Part shown: piece by piece, positions 23,860-32,321 of the stretch | Layout of the letters: every line of letters begins with the position of its first letter | Position numbering within the stretch: position 1 is the stretch's first letter | Assembly: GCF_002929355.1 (NCBI RefSeq) | Contig: NZ_PJIR01000016.1 | Location: 1 to 56,758, forward strand | Length of the DNA stretch: 56,758 nucleotides | Source of the DNA: Arthrobacter sp. B0490 | GTDB lineage: Bacteria; Actinomycetota; Actinomycetes; Actinomycetales; Micrococcaceae | Direction of reading: 5' to 3' | Notes under the pieces: generated by a model | Databases searched by the model: none | What the model saw: only the letters and a program-made list of their open reading frames with translations | Told to the model about the DNA's origin: nothing | Translations under genes and position numbers: made by a program

Positions 23860-25450
23860 GCGTGCTCCCCGGGTCGACCGCGATGTCCCAGACCTCGAGC
23901 TCCTGCCCGCCGCACTCGCCGCGCTCCCCCGCGGGCACGCCCCGGATGAACGGCGTCGAGCGGTTGTCGTCCACATAGGGGTACCCGCGGTCGTTCAGGA
24001 CGGTGAGGACGCGGCGCCCAGTGGCCGGGTCGCCGTCGATAGAGGAGCCCGGTTGCCTCCGCTCGTGGGCGGTGAAGCCCTCCGGCCAGCGCAGCAGGAT
24101 CGCGCGGTCGTTGAACGAGAAGAGCACGCACGCCTGCCCGTCCTCGGCGTGGATGCGGAACGTGCCGAGCAGGGTGCCCGGCAGGTCCTGGGGATCCCGG
24201 CCCTCCGGCGGCCGGACGCCGACGACGGCCGCGGGGTCCAGCGCGCCTGGCGGTGCGCCGCTGGTCCCGAGCGGGATCTCCCCCGCGGGCATGGCATGGA
24301 TGGCGTCGCGGAGCCCGTCCGGCAGGGGAGCGGGATCACCCGTGACCGTCGCGGCCTCCGGCACCCGGCGGTTCACGAGGGTCAGCACCGAGTCCTCGCC
24401 CTCGATCGGTGCGAGGATACCGTGCTCGCCCTGGACGAGGAACATGAGCTGGTTCGGCGGGAAGAAGCTGCGGCCGTACGTGCGCTCGAGCGTGCTCCGG
24501 CCGGTGACGTCGACGGTGAGGACGCGGCCCGTCTCCCCGCCCTTGAGGAACTGCACCACCCGGGCCCCCCGCAGCATCCGCACCTCGTCGTCGATCACGG
24601 TCGGCCGCACGTTCGAGGCGGCCACGATCGCCACGACCTCCGCGAGGTCGTAGAGGCGCGCCGTGTCCTCCGCGGGTCCGGCTGCCCGGCGAGGGATGAG
24701 CGCCGAGACGAGGGCCACCACGATCAGCAGCAGGCAGGCGGCGCCGACCGTCGTCCGGATCCTCCGGCGCCGGGATCCGCTCCCCTCGACGGACAGGTCG
24801 AGGGGCTCCTCCGCCGGTGGCGTGGAGGGGGAGGGGGAGGGTGCCTCCACCGGCAGGTCGGCGTCGGACGGCGCCCCGGGGGAGAGCGCATCATGGCTGC
24901 GCCCGAGGTCCTCCTCGGACACGGCGCGGGCGGGGTCGGCGGACGCGAGGACGGCGGCGAGATCGATCGCGGGCTCGGCCAGCCGACGGGCACAGGCGGC
25001 TTCGATGTCGGGCAGGCCACCGGCATCCTGGCCCGACGCGCGTGCGGCGGTTCCCACGGCGAGGCCGTCCCAGTGGTGCAGGAGGAGGAACTCGCGCTCG
25101 CCGGGGGCGAGAGCGGAGAGGGCGGCGTGCAGGTCGCTGCCGGCCTGGACCCGCGGGGGCAGCGACGGCGGAAGGAAGCGTTCGAGGGCCGCCCGCGCCG
25201 CGGCGACCAGGAGGATGCGCGTCCGCTCGCCGTCGTGGGCAAGGGGGGCGCCGTCGTTCGTCCTCCCGCCGGCGTCCGCCGTCGCGGGACCTCCGGCCCG
25301 CTCCGCGTCCTCGGCTTCCGAGCCTTCGACGGCCTCGACGGCTTCGATCGCCGCCTCGGCGGCGAGCCGTGCGGACCGCGAACGGCGGAACGCGTAGCGG
25401 TAGGCGTCGTCGTGGAGAATGATCCGCTCCGGATCGTCGGCAGCACCCAT
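23846..25450 (-). CDS. Sigma-factor-like/transmembrane fusion protein of unknown function
   Basis: A 534-residue protein. The N-terminal ~160 residues resemble a degenerate ECF sigma factor: AYRYAFRRSRSARLAAEAAIEAV recalls region 2 helices, RILLVAAARAALERF recalls the segment before region 3, and LSALAPGEREFLLLHHWDGLAVGTAARASGQ (about 111-141) resembles region 4. Between them is a low-complexity Glu/Ala/Gly insert. A Pro/Ser linker (200-215) and RRRR precede one membrane helix (about 233-252). The ~280-residue remainder should be extracytoplasmic, with a possible disulphide near ERGECGG and no recognised fold. The ATG at 25448-25450 has GGAGG 6 nt upstream. Alternatively the N-terminus is a chance similarity; a search of structure predictions would decide. 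Confidence 0.65.
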   Translation of the reverse strand: MGAADDPERIILHDDAYRYAFRRSRSARLAAEAAIEAVEAVEGSEAEDAERAGGPATADAGGRTNDGAPLAHDGERTRILLVAAARAALERFLPPSLPPRVQAGSDLHAALSALAPGEREFLLLHHWDGLAVGTAARASGQDAGGLPDIEAACARRLAEPAIDLAAVLASADPARAVSEEDLGRSHDALSPGAPSDADLPVEAPSPSPSTPPAEEPLDLSVEGSGSRRRRIRTTVGAACLLLIVVALVSALIPRRAAGPAEDTARLYDLAEVVAIVAASNVRPTVIDDEVRMLRGARVVQFLKGGETGRVLTVDVTGRSTLERTYGRSFFPPNQLMFLVQGEHGILAPIEGEDSVLTLVNRRVPEAATVTGDPAPLPDGLRDAIHAMPAGEIPLGTSGAPPGALDPAAVVGVRPPEGRDPQDLPGTLLGTFRIHAEDGQACVLFSFNDRAILLRWPEGFTAHERRQPGSSIDGDPATGRRVLTVLNDRGYPYVDDNRSTPFIRGVPAGERGECGGQELEVWDIAVDPGSTLLVY

Positions 25451-25570
25451 CCCGCACCTCCGTCGTCGCAGGCAGGTCCGCGTGGTCCGCTCCGGGAGCA
25501 AATACCTCGCGGGCTGATAGTTGTCGGTGGAAACAGAAATAAATGGACAGTTCCGTTCGTTCCCGACTGT

Positions 25571-26410
25571 ATGACTACATCACCAAACCTTACGTTCAAT
25601 GACGGCCTCACGATCCCCCAGCTCGGGTACGGCGTGTGGCAGGTTGAGGACAATGTCGCCGAGGATGTCGTGGGCAAGGCCTTCAAGGCCGGCTACCGCC
25701 ACATCGACACCGCCAAGATCTACGGGAACGAGGCGGGCGTCGGCAGGGCGATCGCGTCGTCGGGCCTGAGCCATGACGAGATGTTCATCACCACGAAGCT
25801 GTGGAACGCGGACCAGGGCTACGAGAGCACCCTGACGGCGTTCGACGAGTCCATGGAGCGCCTCGGCCTCGAGACCCTCGACCTGTACCTGATCCACTGG
25901 CTGCAGCCCAAGCAGGGCAAGTACGTCGACACGTGGAAGGCCCTCATCGAACTGCAGAAGCAGGGGCGCGTGAAGAGCATCGGCGTCTCGAACTTCACCA
26001 TCGAGGCGCTCGACGAGATCATCGACGCGACCGGCGTGGTCCCGGTCATCAACCAGGTGGAGACCCACCCGTACCTGAACCAGGTCGAACTGCGCGCCTT
26101 CGAGGCGGAGAAGGGCATCCTGCACGAGTCGTGGTCGCCCATCGGCTCCGGCAAGGGACTGCTCGACGACGCCGTGCTGCAGGACATCGCGCAGAAGCGG
26201 AACGCGACGCCCGCCCAGGTGGTCCTCGCCTGGCACCTCGCGCTCGGCAACGTGGTCATCCCCAAGTCCGTCACGGAGTCGCGCATCATCGAGAACTGGG
26301 AGTCGCTCGACGTGAAGCTCGAGGACGAGGACATCGAGGCCATCAACGGCCTCGACAAGGGAGCAGCCGGCCGGATCGGTGCCGATCCCGCCACGGCCGA
26401 CTTCGCCTGA
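25571..26410 (+). CDS. Aldo/keto reductase
   Basis: A 279-residue AKR of the 2,5-diketo-D-gluconate reductase-like group. The tetrad is complete: Asp46 and Tyr51 in HIDTAKIYGNE, Lys76 in TTKLW, His109 in LIHW. The NADPH site motif IPKSVT is near the C-terminus. It should reduce aldehydes or ketones in the cytoplasm. The ATG at 25571 fits the family N-terminus (FNDGLTIPQLG). Neither a Shine-Dalgarno nor a TANNNT leaderless box is clear. The upstream 120 bp, shared with the divergent sigma-like gene, is relatively AT-rich from about 25501. Confidence 0.93.
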   Translation: MTTSPNLTFNDGLTIPQLGYGVWQVEDNVAEDVVGKAFKAGYRHIDTAKIYGNEAGVGRAIASSGLSHDEMFITTKLWNADQGYESTLTAFDESMERLGLETLDLYLIHWLQPKQGKYVDTWKALIELQKQGRVKSIGVSNFTIEALDEIIDATGVVPVINQVETHPYLNQVELRAFEAEKGILHESWSPIGSGKGLLDDAVLQDIAQKRNATPAQVVLAWHLALGNVVIPKSVTESRIIENWESLDVKLEDEDIEAINGLDKGAAGRIGADPATADFA

Positions 26411-26420
26411 TCCTCCCCGC

Positions 26421-26459
26421 CCGGCCACTGGCCCTTCCCTCCGAAGGAGCAGTGGCCGG
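26421..26459 (+). terminator. Probable terminator of the aldo/keto reductase gene
   Basis: CCGGCCACTG and CAGTGGCCGG arms (26421-26430 and 26450-26459) with an inner CTTCC/GGAAG-like region, 10 nt after the stop. Confidence 0.6.
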
Positions 26460-26504
26460 TGCGCGACGGCGTGATCCGCCGGAGCCGCGCAACCAGAGGC
26501 ACCG

Positions 26505-26540
26505 AAGAGCCGCCCGGCACGACGCCGGGCGGCTCTTTCC
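26505..26540. terminator. Terminator between the aldo/keto reductase and methionine aminopeptidase genes
   Basis: AAGAGCCGCCCGGC pairs with GCCGGGCGGCTCTT around ACGAC, followed by TCC. The run-off base pattern suits both directions. Confidence 0.8.
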
Positions 26541-26633
26541 GTCGTGGTCGTACCCCCGGGCGGCATGGGCCGGCGCCGCCCTCACGGCCCCGGAGACGGT
26601 CCCGCGTCGTCGAGCTGGTCCGCCGCGGTCCCC

Positions 26634-27407
26634 TCACCGGCTGGGCAGCGTGAGGATCTCGGCTCCGTCGCTGGTGATCGCGATGGTGTGCTCGCTGTGC
26701 GCCGTCCGGCAGCCAGTGGCGCTGCGGAGCGTCCAGCCGTCGGCGTCCGTGACCAGCCCGTCGGTGTCCGCCATGACCCACGGCTCCAGCGCCAGCAGCA
26801 GTCCGGGGCGCAGCTCGTATCCGCGGCCCGCCCGTCCGGTGTTCGGGATGTGGGGGTCCTGGTGCATCGTCGACCCGACGCCGTGGCCGCCGAAGTCCGT
26901 GTTGATCGGATACCCGGCCTCGCCGAGGACCGCGCCGATGGCGGCGGAGAGGTCGCCGATGCGGGCGCCCGGGTGGGCGGCGGCGATGCCTGCGGCGAGC
27001 GCCCGTTCCGTCGCGGCGATCATCGCGACGCTCGCGGGGTCCGCGGAGCCCCCCACGATGAAGCTGATCGCGGAGTCCGCGACCACCCCGCCGAGCGAGA
27101 CGGCCAGGTCCAGGGACAGCAGGTCGCCGTCCGCGAGGGCGTAGTCGAACGGCAGGCCGTGGAGCACCGCGTCGTTGACGGAGGTGCAGATGTAGTGCCC
27201 GAACGGTCCGCGTCCGAACGACGGGGCATAGTCGACGTAGCAGGACTGCGCGCCGGCCTCGATGATCATCGCCTTCGCCCACCGGTCGATGTCCAGCAGG
27301 TTGGTACCTACGGCCGTGCGGCGTGCGAGCGTGTGCAGGATGTCGGCGACCAAGGCGCCCGTGTCTCTCGCTCGGCGCACTTCGGCGGGGCTCAGGATCT
27401 CGATCAT
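26634..27407 (-). CDS. map: Type I methionine aminopeptidase
   Basis: A 257-residue enzyme that removes N-terminal Met from nascent proteins. Metal ligands are in LSLDLAVSLGGVVADSA (two Asp), GHGVG...HQDPHIPN (His), LEPWV (Glu) and HSEHTI (Glu). The substrate-loop region GRGPFGHYICTSVND differs from the housekeeping YHGFPKSICTSVNE, so this is probably an accessory copy; housekeeping map genes normally sit in ribosomal or adk loci. The ATG at 27405-27407 matches the family N-terminus (IEILSPAEVRRAR). It is divergent from a small XRE regulator, with an inverted repeat between. Confidence 0.9.
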   Translation of the reverse strand: MIEILSPAEVRRARDTGALVADILHTLARRTAVGTNLLDIDRWAKAMIIEAGAQSCYVDYAPSFGRGPFGHYICTSVNDAVLHGLPFDYALADGDLLSLDLAVSLGGVVADSAISFIVGGSADPASVAMIAATERALAAGIAAAHPGARIGDLSAAIGAVLGEAGYPINTDFGGHGVGSTMHQDPHIPNTGRAGRGYELRPGLLLALEPWVMADTDGLVTDADGWTLRSATGCRTAHSEHTIAITSDGAEILTLPSR

Positions 27408-27435
27408 GCGGTGCCTGCTCTCGTCGGGGCCAATA

Positions 27436-27452
27436 ACTATCCCGGTAATAGT
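27436..27452. promoter_or_regulatory. Inverted repeat between map and the XRE regulator
   Basis: ACTAT (27436-27440) and ATAGT (27448-27452) are separated by 7 nt, and a TATCCC direct repeat overlaps them. It lies just upstream of the XRE gene's -10 (TAGACT, 27464-27469), suitable for autorepression and control of map. Confidence 0.4.
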
Positions 27453-27476
27453 ATCCCAGGGACTAGACTCTGGCTC

Positions 27477-27776
27477 ATGGTCAGATTGCCCCTCACCCCC
27501 GCCGATGTCGAGCGCGGACAGCGCCTCGGGCTGCTCCTGCGCCGAGCCAGGGGAGGACGGTCCATGCTCGAGACCGCGCTCGACGCGGGTGTCTCGCCGG
27601 AGACCCTCCGGAAGATCGAGTCGGGCCGCGTCGCGACCCCGGCCTTTCCGACCATCGCGGCGATCGCCGTCGTCGTCGGCCTCTCCCTCGACGACGTGTG
27701 GGCCGAGATCAACCGGCCCGACGACGGCGTCGACTCGGCCGCCGTGGGCGGGGCTCGCCAGCAGTTGGTGTCCTGA
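27477..27776 (+). CDS. Small XRE-family transcriptional regulator
   Basis: A 99-residue protein that is essentially one helix-turn-helix domain: RQLGLLLRRARGGRSMLETA-like first helices (here GQRLGLLLRRARG), then AGVSPETLRKIESGR as the recognition part, and AIAVVVGLSLDDVWAEI. The ATG at 27477 is preceded by TAGACT (27464-27469) with 7 nt between, a leaderless signature. It faces map across 69 bp and probably represses both. Its target range is otherwise unknown. Confidence 0.85.
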   Translation: MVRLPLTPADVERGQRLGLLLRRARGGRSMLETALDAGVSPETLRKIESGRVATPAFPTIAAIAVVVGLSLDDVWAEINRPDDGVDSAAVGGARQQLVS

Positions 27777-27807
27777 TCCCGGTCGGCGAAGCGTGTCGGG
27801 CACGGAA

Positions 27808-27838
27808 AAGCCCCGGAGGCGGACCGTCCGGGGCTTCG
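27808..27838. terminator. Terminator shared by the XRE gene and tRNA-Thr
   Basis: AAGCCCCGGA (27808-27817) pairs with TCCGGGGCTT (27827-27836). It ends the plus-strand XRE gene and the minus-strand tRNA. Confidence 0.85.
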
Positions 27839-27839
27839 A

Positions 27840-27915
27840 TGGAGCCTCCTGCCAGAGTCGAACTGGCGACCTTCTCATTACGAGTGAGACGCTCTACCGA
27901 CTGAGCTAAGGAGGC
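27840..27915 (-). tRNA. tRNA-Thr (anticodon CGU)
   Basis: On the minus strand, 76 nt including an encoded CCA. Acceptor GCCTCCT/AGGAGGC, D arm GCTCAGTCGGTAGAGC, anticodon stem TCTCA/TGAGA with loop CTCGTAA (anticodon CGT), T arm GCCAGTTCGACTCTGGC. Confidence 0.97.
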
Positions 27916-27965
27916 AATGCTTCCCGGTTCCGGGCAGTACCCGGGGCCGATCCACAAGCGACAAC

Positions 27966-27993
27966 TTTATAGGAGTCCCCGGCCCGCGGTCAA
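27966..27993 (-). promoter_or_regulatory. tRNA-Thr promoter
   Basis: On the minus strand, TTGACC (27988-27993), 16-nt spacer, TATAAA (27966-27971), predicting a start about 45 nt before the tRNA. This is the best consensus promoter in the window. Confidence 0.75.
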
Positions 27994-28135
27994 AATGGCG
28001 GGATCGGGCGGGAATTCGTGTCCGGTTCATCCCGCTGCCGCCTCGTGTACGCGGACCCGTCAGGAGGATGCGGAACCCTGAGGGGCACCCGGGAGCCCGC
28101 ATCGGAGCGGGTCCGGCTTCGAAGGGGGACGCCGC

Positions 28136-28876
28136 GTGGCGCACGACCGCACATTCTCGCTCGCCGTGATCGACATGGCGGGGACCACCGTCGACGAGGG
28201 CGCCCTGCAGGAGGAGGCCTTCGGACGGGCGCTCGCCTCGCACGACGTCCACGAGGGCACGGATGTGTTCGACGCCATGACCGCTTATGCGCGCCGGACG
28301 ATGGGCACCTCCAAGGAGCTCGTCTTCCGGCACCTCTTCGACGACGTCGCGACCGCCGTGGACGTGAACCGCACCTTCGAGACGGCGTACGACAACCTGC
28401 TCGCCCGGTACGGCGTGCAGCCGATCCCGGGCGCCGAGGAGGCGATCCTGGCGCTGCGCGAACTCGGGCTGAAGATCTGCCTCGCCACCGGCTTCGGCCG
28501 CCATACCCAGAACATGATCCTGGAATCCCTCGGCTGGATGGGACTCGCGGACCTCAGCCTCTGCCCCTCCGACGCGGGCCGCGGCCGCCCGTACCCGGAC
28601 ATCATCCTGACCGCGGTCCTCGCCCTCGACATCGAGGACGTGCGCTCGGTGCTGGTGGCCGGCGACACGACGTCCGACGTCCTCGCGGGGCAGCGGGCGG
28701 GAGCCGGGGCGGTCATCGGCGTCCTGACGGGCGCCCACTCGGAGGCCGACCTGCGGCTCGCCGGGGCCGACGCCGTGCTGCCCTCCATGTGCCACCTGCC
28801 CCGGTGGCTGCCCGCCGGGACCGGCGGCGCTCAGCAGCGCGAGTCGTCCGCCGGGACGGTCCCGTCGATGAAGTAG
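28136..28876 (+). CDS. Phosphonatase-like HAD hydrolase
   Basis: A 246-residue HAD protein of the phosphonatase-like family. The nucleophile is Asp13 in DMAGTTVDE. The motif MGTSKELV (Lys60) sits where phosphonoacetaldehyde hydrolase PhnX has its Schiff-base lysine. Motif III/IV is VAGDTTSDVLAG. The substrate could be a phosphonate or a sugar phosphate; no phn genes are nearby. The GTG at 28136 has a G-rich ribosome-binding site about 8 nt upstream. The C-terminal ~45 bases overlap the 3' end of the convergent lipoprotein hydrolase gene, so both extreme C-termini share the same DNA. Confidence 0.83.
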   Translation: MAHDRTFSLAVIDMAGTTVDEGALQEEAFGRALASHDVHEGTDVFDAMTAYARRTMGTSKELVFRHLFDDVATAVDVNRTFETAYDNLLARYGVQPIPGAEEAILALRELGLKICLATGFGRHTQNMILESLGWMGLADLSLCPSDAGRGRPYPDIILTAVLALDIEDVRSVLVAGDTTSDVLAGQRAGAGAVIGVLTGAHSEADLRLAGADAVLPSMCHLPRWLPAGTGGAQQRESSAGTVPSMK

Positions 28877-30405
28877 GAGTCGACCAGGTCCAGGATGCAG
28901 TCGTTGGACCGTCCGTAGGCCGTGTGTCCCTCACCCTGCCAGGTCACGTGCACGCCGGACTCGAGCTGCTCGGCCAGGGCGGTGGACCACTCGTAGGGCG
29001 TGGCGGGGTCCCCCGTGGTGCCGATCACGACGATCGGGTCCGCCCCCGCGGCGCGGAGGGGGGCAGGCCCGAGGACCGGCGGGTACTTCCACGGCGCGCA
29101 CGTGATGCCGCCGTATGCGAGGAACCGCCCGAACGTGGGCGACGCCGCGACGAGTTCCTGCTCGTCGGCGCGCATCTGCGCGGGATCGTTCGTCGTGGGA
29201 TAGTCGAGGCAGTTCACCGCGAGGAAGGCCGCCGTCGCGTTCGTGGCGTAGGTGCCGTCCGGCCGGCGTTCGGCGGAGAGGTCCGCGAGGTACAGCATGC
29301 TGTTCGGGTCGCCGGCCAGCGCCGCGGTGACCGCCTGCGTGAGCGTGGGCCAGTTGCCGTTGTCGTAGAGCGGCAGGATGAAGCCCTGCACGAACGTGGA
29401 GATCGGCACGACGCGACCGTCCTCTGCCGTCAGGGGTTCCCGCTCGACGGCGGCGAACAGGTCCTGGATCTGGCGCACGCCGTCGTCCACGCTCCCCGTG
29501 TACGGGCACTCCGACCCCTGCTGGCAGGCAGCCACGTACGCGCGGACCGCCCGCTCGAACCCGCCCGCCTGCCCGAGCGTGATGTTCTCATTGCTCAGCG
29601 ACGGGTCGATCGCGCCGTCGAGCACGAGGCGCCCCACCCGCTCGGGGAAGAGGTCCGCGTAGGTGGCGCCGAGCTGCGTCCCGTAGGAGAAACCGAGGTA
29701 GTTGAGCTTCTCGTCGCTCACGAGCGCGCGCAGGATGTCCATGTCGCGCGCCGCCGACTCGGTGTCCACGAACCCGAGCAGCTCGCCGCTGCGCTCGGCG
29801 CACAGGTCCGCGTACTCCTGGGCGTCGGCGATCATGAGCGCCAGGAGCTCGTCCTCGGGGGCGTCGGCGGGGTAGGTCTCCTGCCGTGCCCCGTCCTGCT
29901 CGGCGTCCGTGTAGCACTTCACCGCGCTGGACCGGTTGACGCCCCGGGGGTCGAAGCCGAGGACGTCGTAGTCCTCGCGCAGCCGCTCGCTCGTGACGTA
30001 GTCGAGGGAGTCCTTCACGATGTTGACGCCGGAACCGCCCGGTCCGCCCGGGTTCACGAGGATGGTCCCCTGCGCCTCGCCCGTGGCGTCGGACCGGATG
30101 GCGGCGATGTCGATGCTGCTGCGGCCGGGGTCGCTGTAGTCCAGCGGCACCTCGATCGTCGCGCAGGAGAACGACCCCTCGCAGTCCTCCCACAGCACCT
30201 CCTGCGTGTAGAAACCGCGGAGGTCCGCGTCCACCTCGCCGACGGCCGCGGGATCGGCGGTCTCCACGCCGGTCGCGGGGGCGTCGGCGTCGTCGGGGGA
30301 GAACAGCGTGCACCCGGACAGGCCGAGCACGACGGCGACCGCGGCGAGCGCGGTCAGGGGACGACGGCGCGGCACCCGGCCGGGGGAGAGCGGTCCAGGG
30401 GTCAT
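28831..30405 (-). CDS. Lipoprotein alpha/beta-hydrolase of the tripeptidyl aminopeptidase (SlpD/E, Hip1-like) family
   Basis: A 524-residue exported lipoprotein: lipobox ending LSGC at Cys32. The hydrolase core has an oxyanion strand VNPGGPGGSG, the nucleophile Ser240 in GFSYGTQ, the TAP-like C-terminal Asp in GTTGDPATP and His in GEGHTAYG. Family members remove tripeptides from exported protein N-termini. Cysteine pairs in the cap (for example CAERSGE, ACQQGSECP) suggest disulphides outside the cell. The ATG at 30403-30405 overlaps the holB stop (ATGA), so it is translationally coupled to tmk-holB. The 3' end overlaps the HAD gene on the other strand by 46 nt. Confidence 0.9.
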   Translation of the reverse strand: MTPGPLSPGRVPRRRPLTALAAVAVVLGLSGCTLFSPDDADAPATGVETADPAAVGEVDADLRGFYTQEVLWEDCEGSFSCATIEVPLDYSDPGRSSIDIAAIRSDATGEAQGTILVNPGGPGGSGVNIVKDSLDYVTSERLREDYDVLGFDPRGVNRSSAVKCYTDAEQDGARQETYPADAPEDELLALMIADAQEYADLCAERSGELLGFVDTESAARDMDILRALVSDEKLNYLGFSYGTQLGATYADLFPERVGRLVLDGAIDPSLSNENITLGQAGGFERAVRAYVAACQQGSECPYTGSVDDGVRQIQDLFAAVEREPLTAEDGRVVPISTFVQGFILPLYDNGNWPTLTQAVTAALAGDPNSMLYLADLSAERRPDGTYATNATAAFLAVNCLDYPTTNDPAQMRADEQELVAASPTFGRFLAYGGITCAPWKYPPVLGPAPLRAAGADPIVVIGTTGDPATPYEWSTALAEQLESGVHVTWQGEGHTAYGRSNDCILDLVDSYFIDGTVPADDSRC

Positions 30406-31595
30406 CGGTCGAGGTCCTTCCGGGACAGCAGGCTGACGGTCATCGCTTCGATCGCCAGGAGGGGTGACACGTTGGTGCTGACGAGCCGCGTGCGGACCTC
30501 GTTGATCGCCTCGAGCCGCAGCAGGGTGTCCTCGGCGCTCTCGCGGCGCGCGAACTCCTCGAGCTCGGGCCGCAGCGGCTCGTTCACGAGCGGCTGGCCC
30601 GTGGCGACCTGCAGCATGAGGACGTCGCGGTAGAACGAGATGAGGTCCGTCAGCGCGCGGTCGAAGTAGTCGTTCTTGGACCGCTTGGCCCGGCGCGTCT
30701 GGTCCTCCTCGAGGCGCCTGATCTGCGCCCGCAGGGAGGGGGGCAGCGTGCCCGTCTCCGGGGCGCCGAGGGTGGCCAGCAGGGCAGCCCTCTCCTCGGC
30801 GTCGCGCTGCTCGAAGGAGCTCTGCGCCTCCGCCTCCGCGAGTTTCACGAGGTCCGCGGCGGCCCGCATGGCCCCGGCCACGGAGCGCAGCGTCAGCGGG
30901 AGCCGGACGATCTGGTTGCGCCGCTCCCGGGCGCCGTCGTCGGTCGCGAGGCGCTTCGCCACCCCGATGTGGCTCTGCGCGGCCCGTGCGGCGGCCTCGG
31001 CGGTGGCGGGATCGATGCCGTCCCGGGCCACGAGCAGGTCGGCGACGTCCTGTACGGGCGGCAGCCGGAGGCCCACCGACCGGCAGCGGGAGCGGATGGT
31101 GACGAGGACGTCGCCCGGGCTGGGCGCGCAGAGCAGCCAGATGGTGCGCGGCGGCGGTTCCTCGATGGCCTTGAGCAGCACGTTGGTGCTGCGCTCCTGC
31201 ATGCGGTCGGCGTCCTCCACGATGATGATGCGCCACCGGCCCGTGGACGGCTTGTCCTGCGCCTTCCGGACGAGCTCGCGGGCCTCGTCGATGCTGATGG
31301 TCACCTTCTCGGTGGTGACGTTGGTGAGGTCCGCGTGGGTTCCGGAGAGCACGGTGCGGCAGGCCTTGCACGTCCCGCAGCCGCGCTCGCCCAGCGCCTC
31401 CCGCTCGCAGAGCAGCGCCGCGGCAAAGGCCCGGGCGGCGTTCGAGCGGCCCGAGCCGGGTGGTCCGGTGAAGAGCCAGGCGTGCGTGGGGGAGCCGGAC
31501 TCGGCGGCGCGGCGCAGCTGCTCCACCACCTGCTCCTGGCCGCGCAGCTCCGACCAGACACCGGTGGCCGGCAGGCCGTGCGCGACGGCGCTCAT
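30402..31595 (-). CDS. holB: DNA polymerase III subunit delta'
   Basis: A 397-residue clamp-loader subunit. The P-loop is GPPGSGRSNA, with Arg in place of the usual Lys, as expected for a delta' that need not hydrolyse ATP. A zinc-binding set follows (Cys63, Cys73, Cys76, Cys79). DEARELVRKAQ and EDADRM mark the AAA+ core, and a C-terminal helical collar domain completes it. It loads the beta clamp at replication forks. The ATG at 31593-31595 overlaps the tmk stop, and its own stop overlaps the hydrolase start: three genes chained by ATGA overlaps. Confidence 0.93.
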   Translation of the reverse strand: MSAVAHGLPATGVWSELRGQEQVVEQLRRAAESGSPTHAWLFTGPPGSGRSNAARAFAAALLCEREALGERGCGTCKACRTVLSGTHADLTNVTTEKVTISIDEARELVRKAQDKPSTGRWRIIIVEDADRMQERSTNVLLKAIEEPPPRTIWLLCAPSPGDVLVTIRSRCRSVGLRLPPVQDVADLLVARDGIDPATAEAAARAAQSHIGVAKRLATDDGARERRNQIVRLPLTLRSVAGAMRAAADLVKLAEAEAQSSFEQRDAEERAALLATLGAPETGTLPPSLRAQIRRLEEDQTRRAKRSKNDYFDRALTDLISFYRDVLMLQVATGQPLVNEPLRPELEEFARRESAEDTLLRLEAINEVRTRLVSTNVSPLLAIEAMTVSLLSRKDLDR

Positions 31596-32239
31596 GCCGA
31601 CACCCGGGGCAGGGCGCCCATGATCGCGGTGTGCAGCTCCTCCGGCGTGCGCGATGCGCCGAGCACGAGGTAGCGTTCCGGCGCGAGGCGCGCGAGGTCC
31701 AGGAAGGCGTCCCGGATGCTCGCGTGGAACCCGTCGGGCTCGGATTCGAGGCGGTCCTCGGTGGCCGCGCCGGCGGTGCGCCGGCTGCGGCCCTCCGCGG
31801 GGTCGACGTCGAGCAGCACGGTGAGGTCGGGGCGGAGCCCCTCGGTGGCCCAGAGGTTCACGTCGAGGACGGCCTGTGCCCCGAGGTCGCGGCCGGCCCC
31901 CTGGTAGGCCACCGAGGAATCGATGTACCGGTCGCACACCACGACGTCGCCGCGCCGCAGCGCGGGCAGGATCACCTGGTGCACGTGCGCCGCACGCGAG
32001 GCCGCGAACATCAGGGCCTCGGTACGCGCATCGATCTCGCCGTGCCCGTGCTCGAGCACGAGGGAGCGCAGCGTCTCCCCGATGGGGGTGCCCCCCGGCT
32101 CCCGCGTGCGGACCACGGTGCGGCCGCCCGCCTCGAGGGCCCGGCAGAGCAGCGCCGCCTGGGTGGACTTGCCCGCGCCGTCGCCGCCTTCGAGCGCGAC
32201 GAAGAGCCCGGGGAGTCCGTGCGGGAGGGGATAGGTCAC
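31592..32239 (-). CDS. tmk: Thymidylate kinase
   Basis: A 215-residue kinase making dTDP from dTMP. The P-loop is GGDGAGKST (18-26), the DRY-like motif is VCDRYIDSS, and REPGGT is the dTMP-binding loop. The LID region is present. GTG at 32237-32239 follows a minus-strand TAGGCT (32246-32251) with 6 nt between, so the tmk-holB-hydrolase transcript is probably leaderless. It shares an 82-bp divergent region with the PLP-dependent enzyme gene. Confidence 0.95.
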   Translation of the reverse strand: MTYPLPHGLPGLFVALEGGDGAGKSTQAALLCRALEAGGRTVVRTREPGGTPIGETLRSLVLEHGHGEIDARTEALMFAASRAAHVHQVILPALRRGDVVVCDRYIDSSVAYQGAGRDLGAQAVLDVNLWATEGLRPDLTVLLDVDPAEGRSRRTAGAATEDRLESEPDGFHASIRDAFLDLARLAPERYLVLGASRTPEELHTAIMGALPRVSA

Positions 32240-32321
32240 GGGCCCAGCCTACCGAGTGGGGGCGACCTTCGCCCCGGGTGACGCGAGCGGGCGGGATCGG
32301 TGACGGGACTAGGCTCGGGGG

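Noticed and set aside
28136..28876. True phosphonoacetaldehyde hydrolase PhnX
   Set aside because: Motifs resemble PhnX, but no phn genes are nearby and the family includes proteins of other specificity, so only 'phosphonatase-like' is claimed.
30402..31595. Arg for Lys in the delta' P-loop as a defect
   Set aside because: Delta' subunits commonly lack a functional ATPase site, so this is expected and not a sign of decay.
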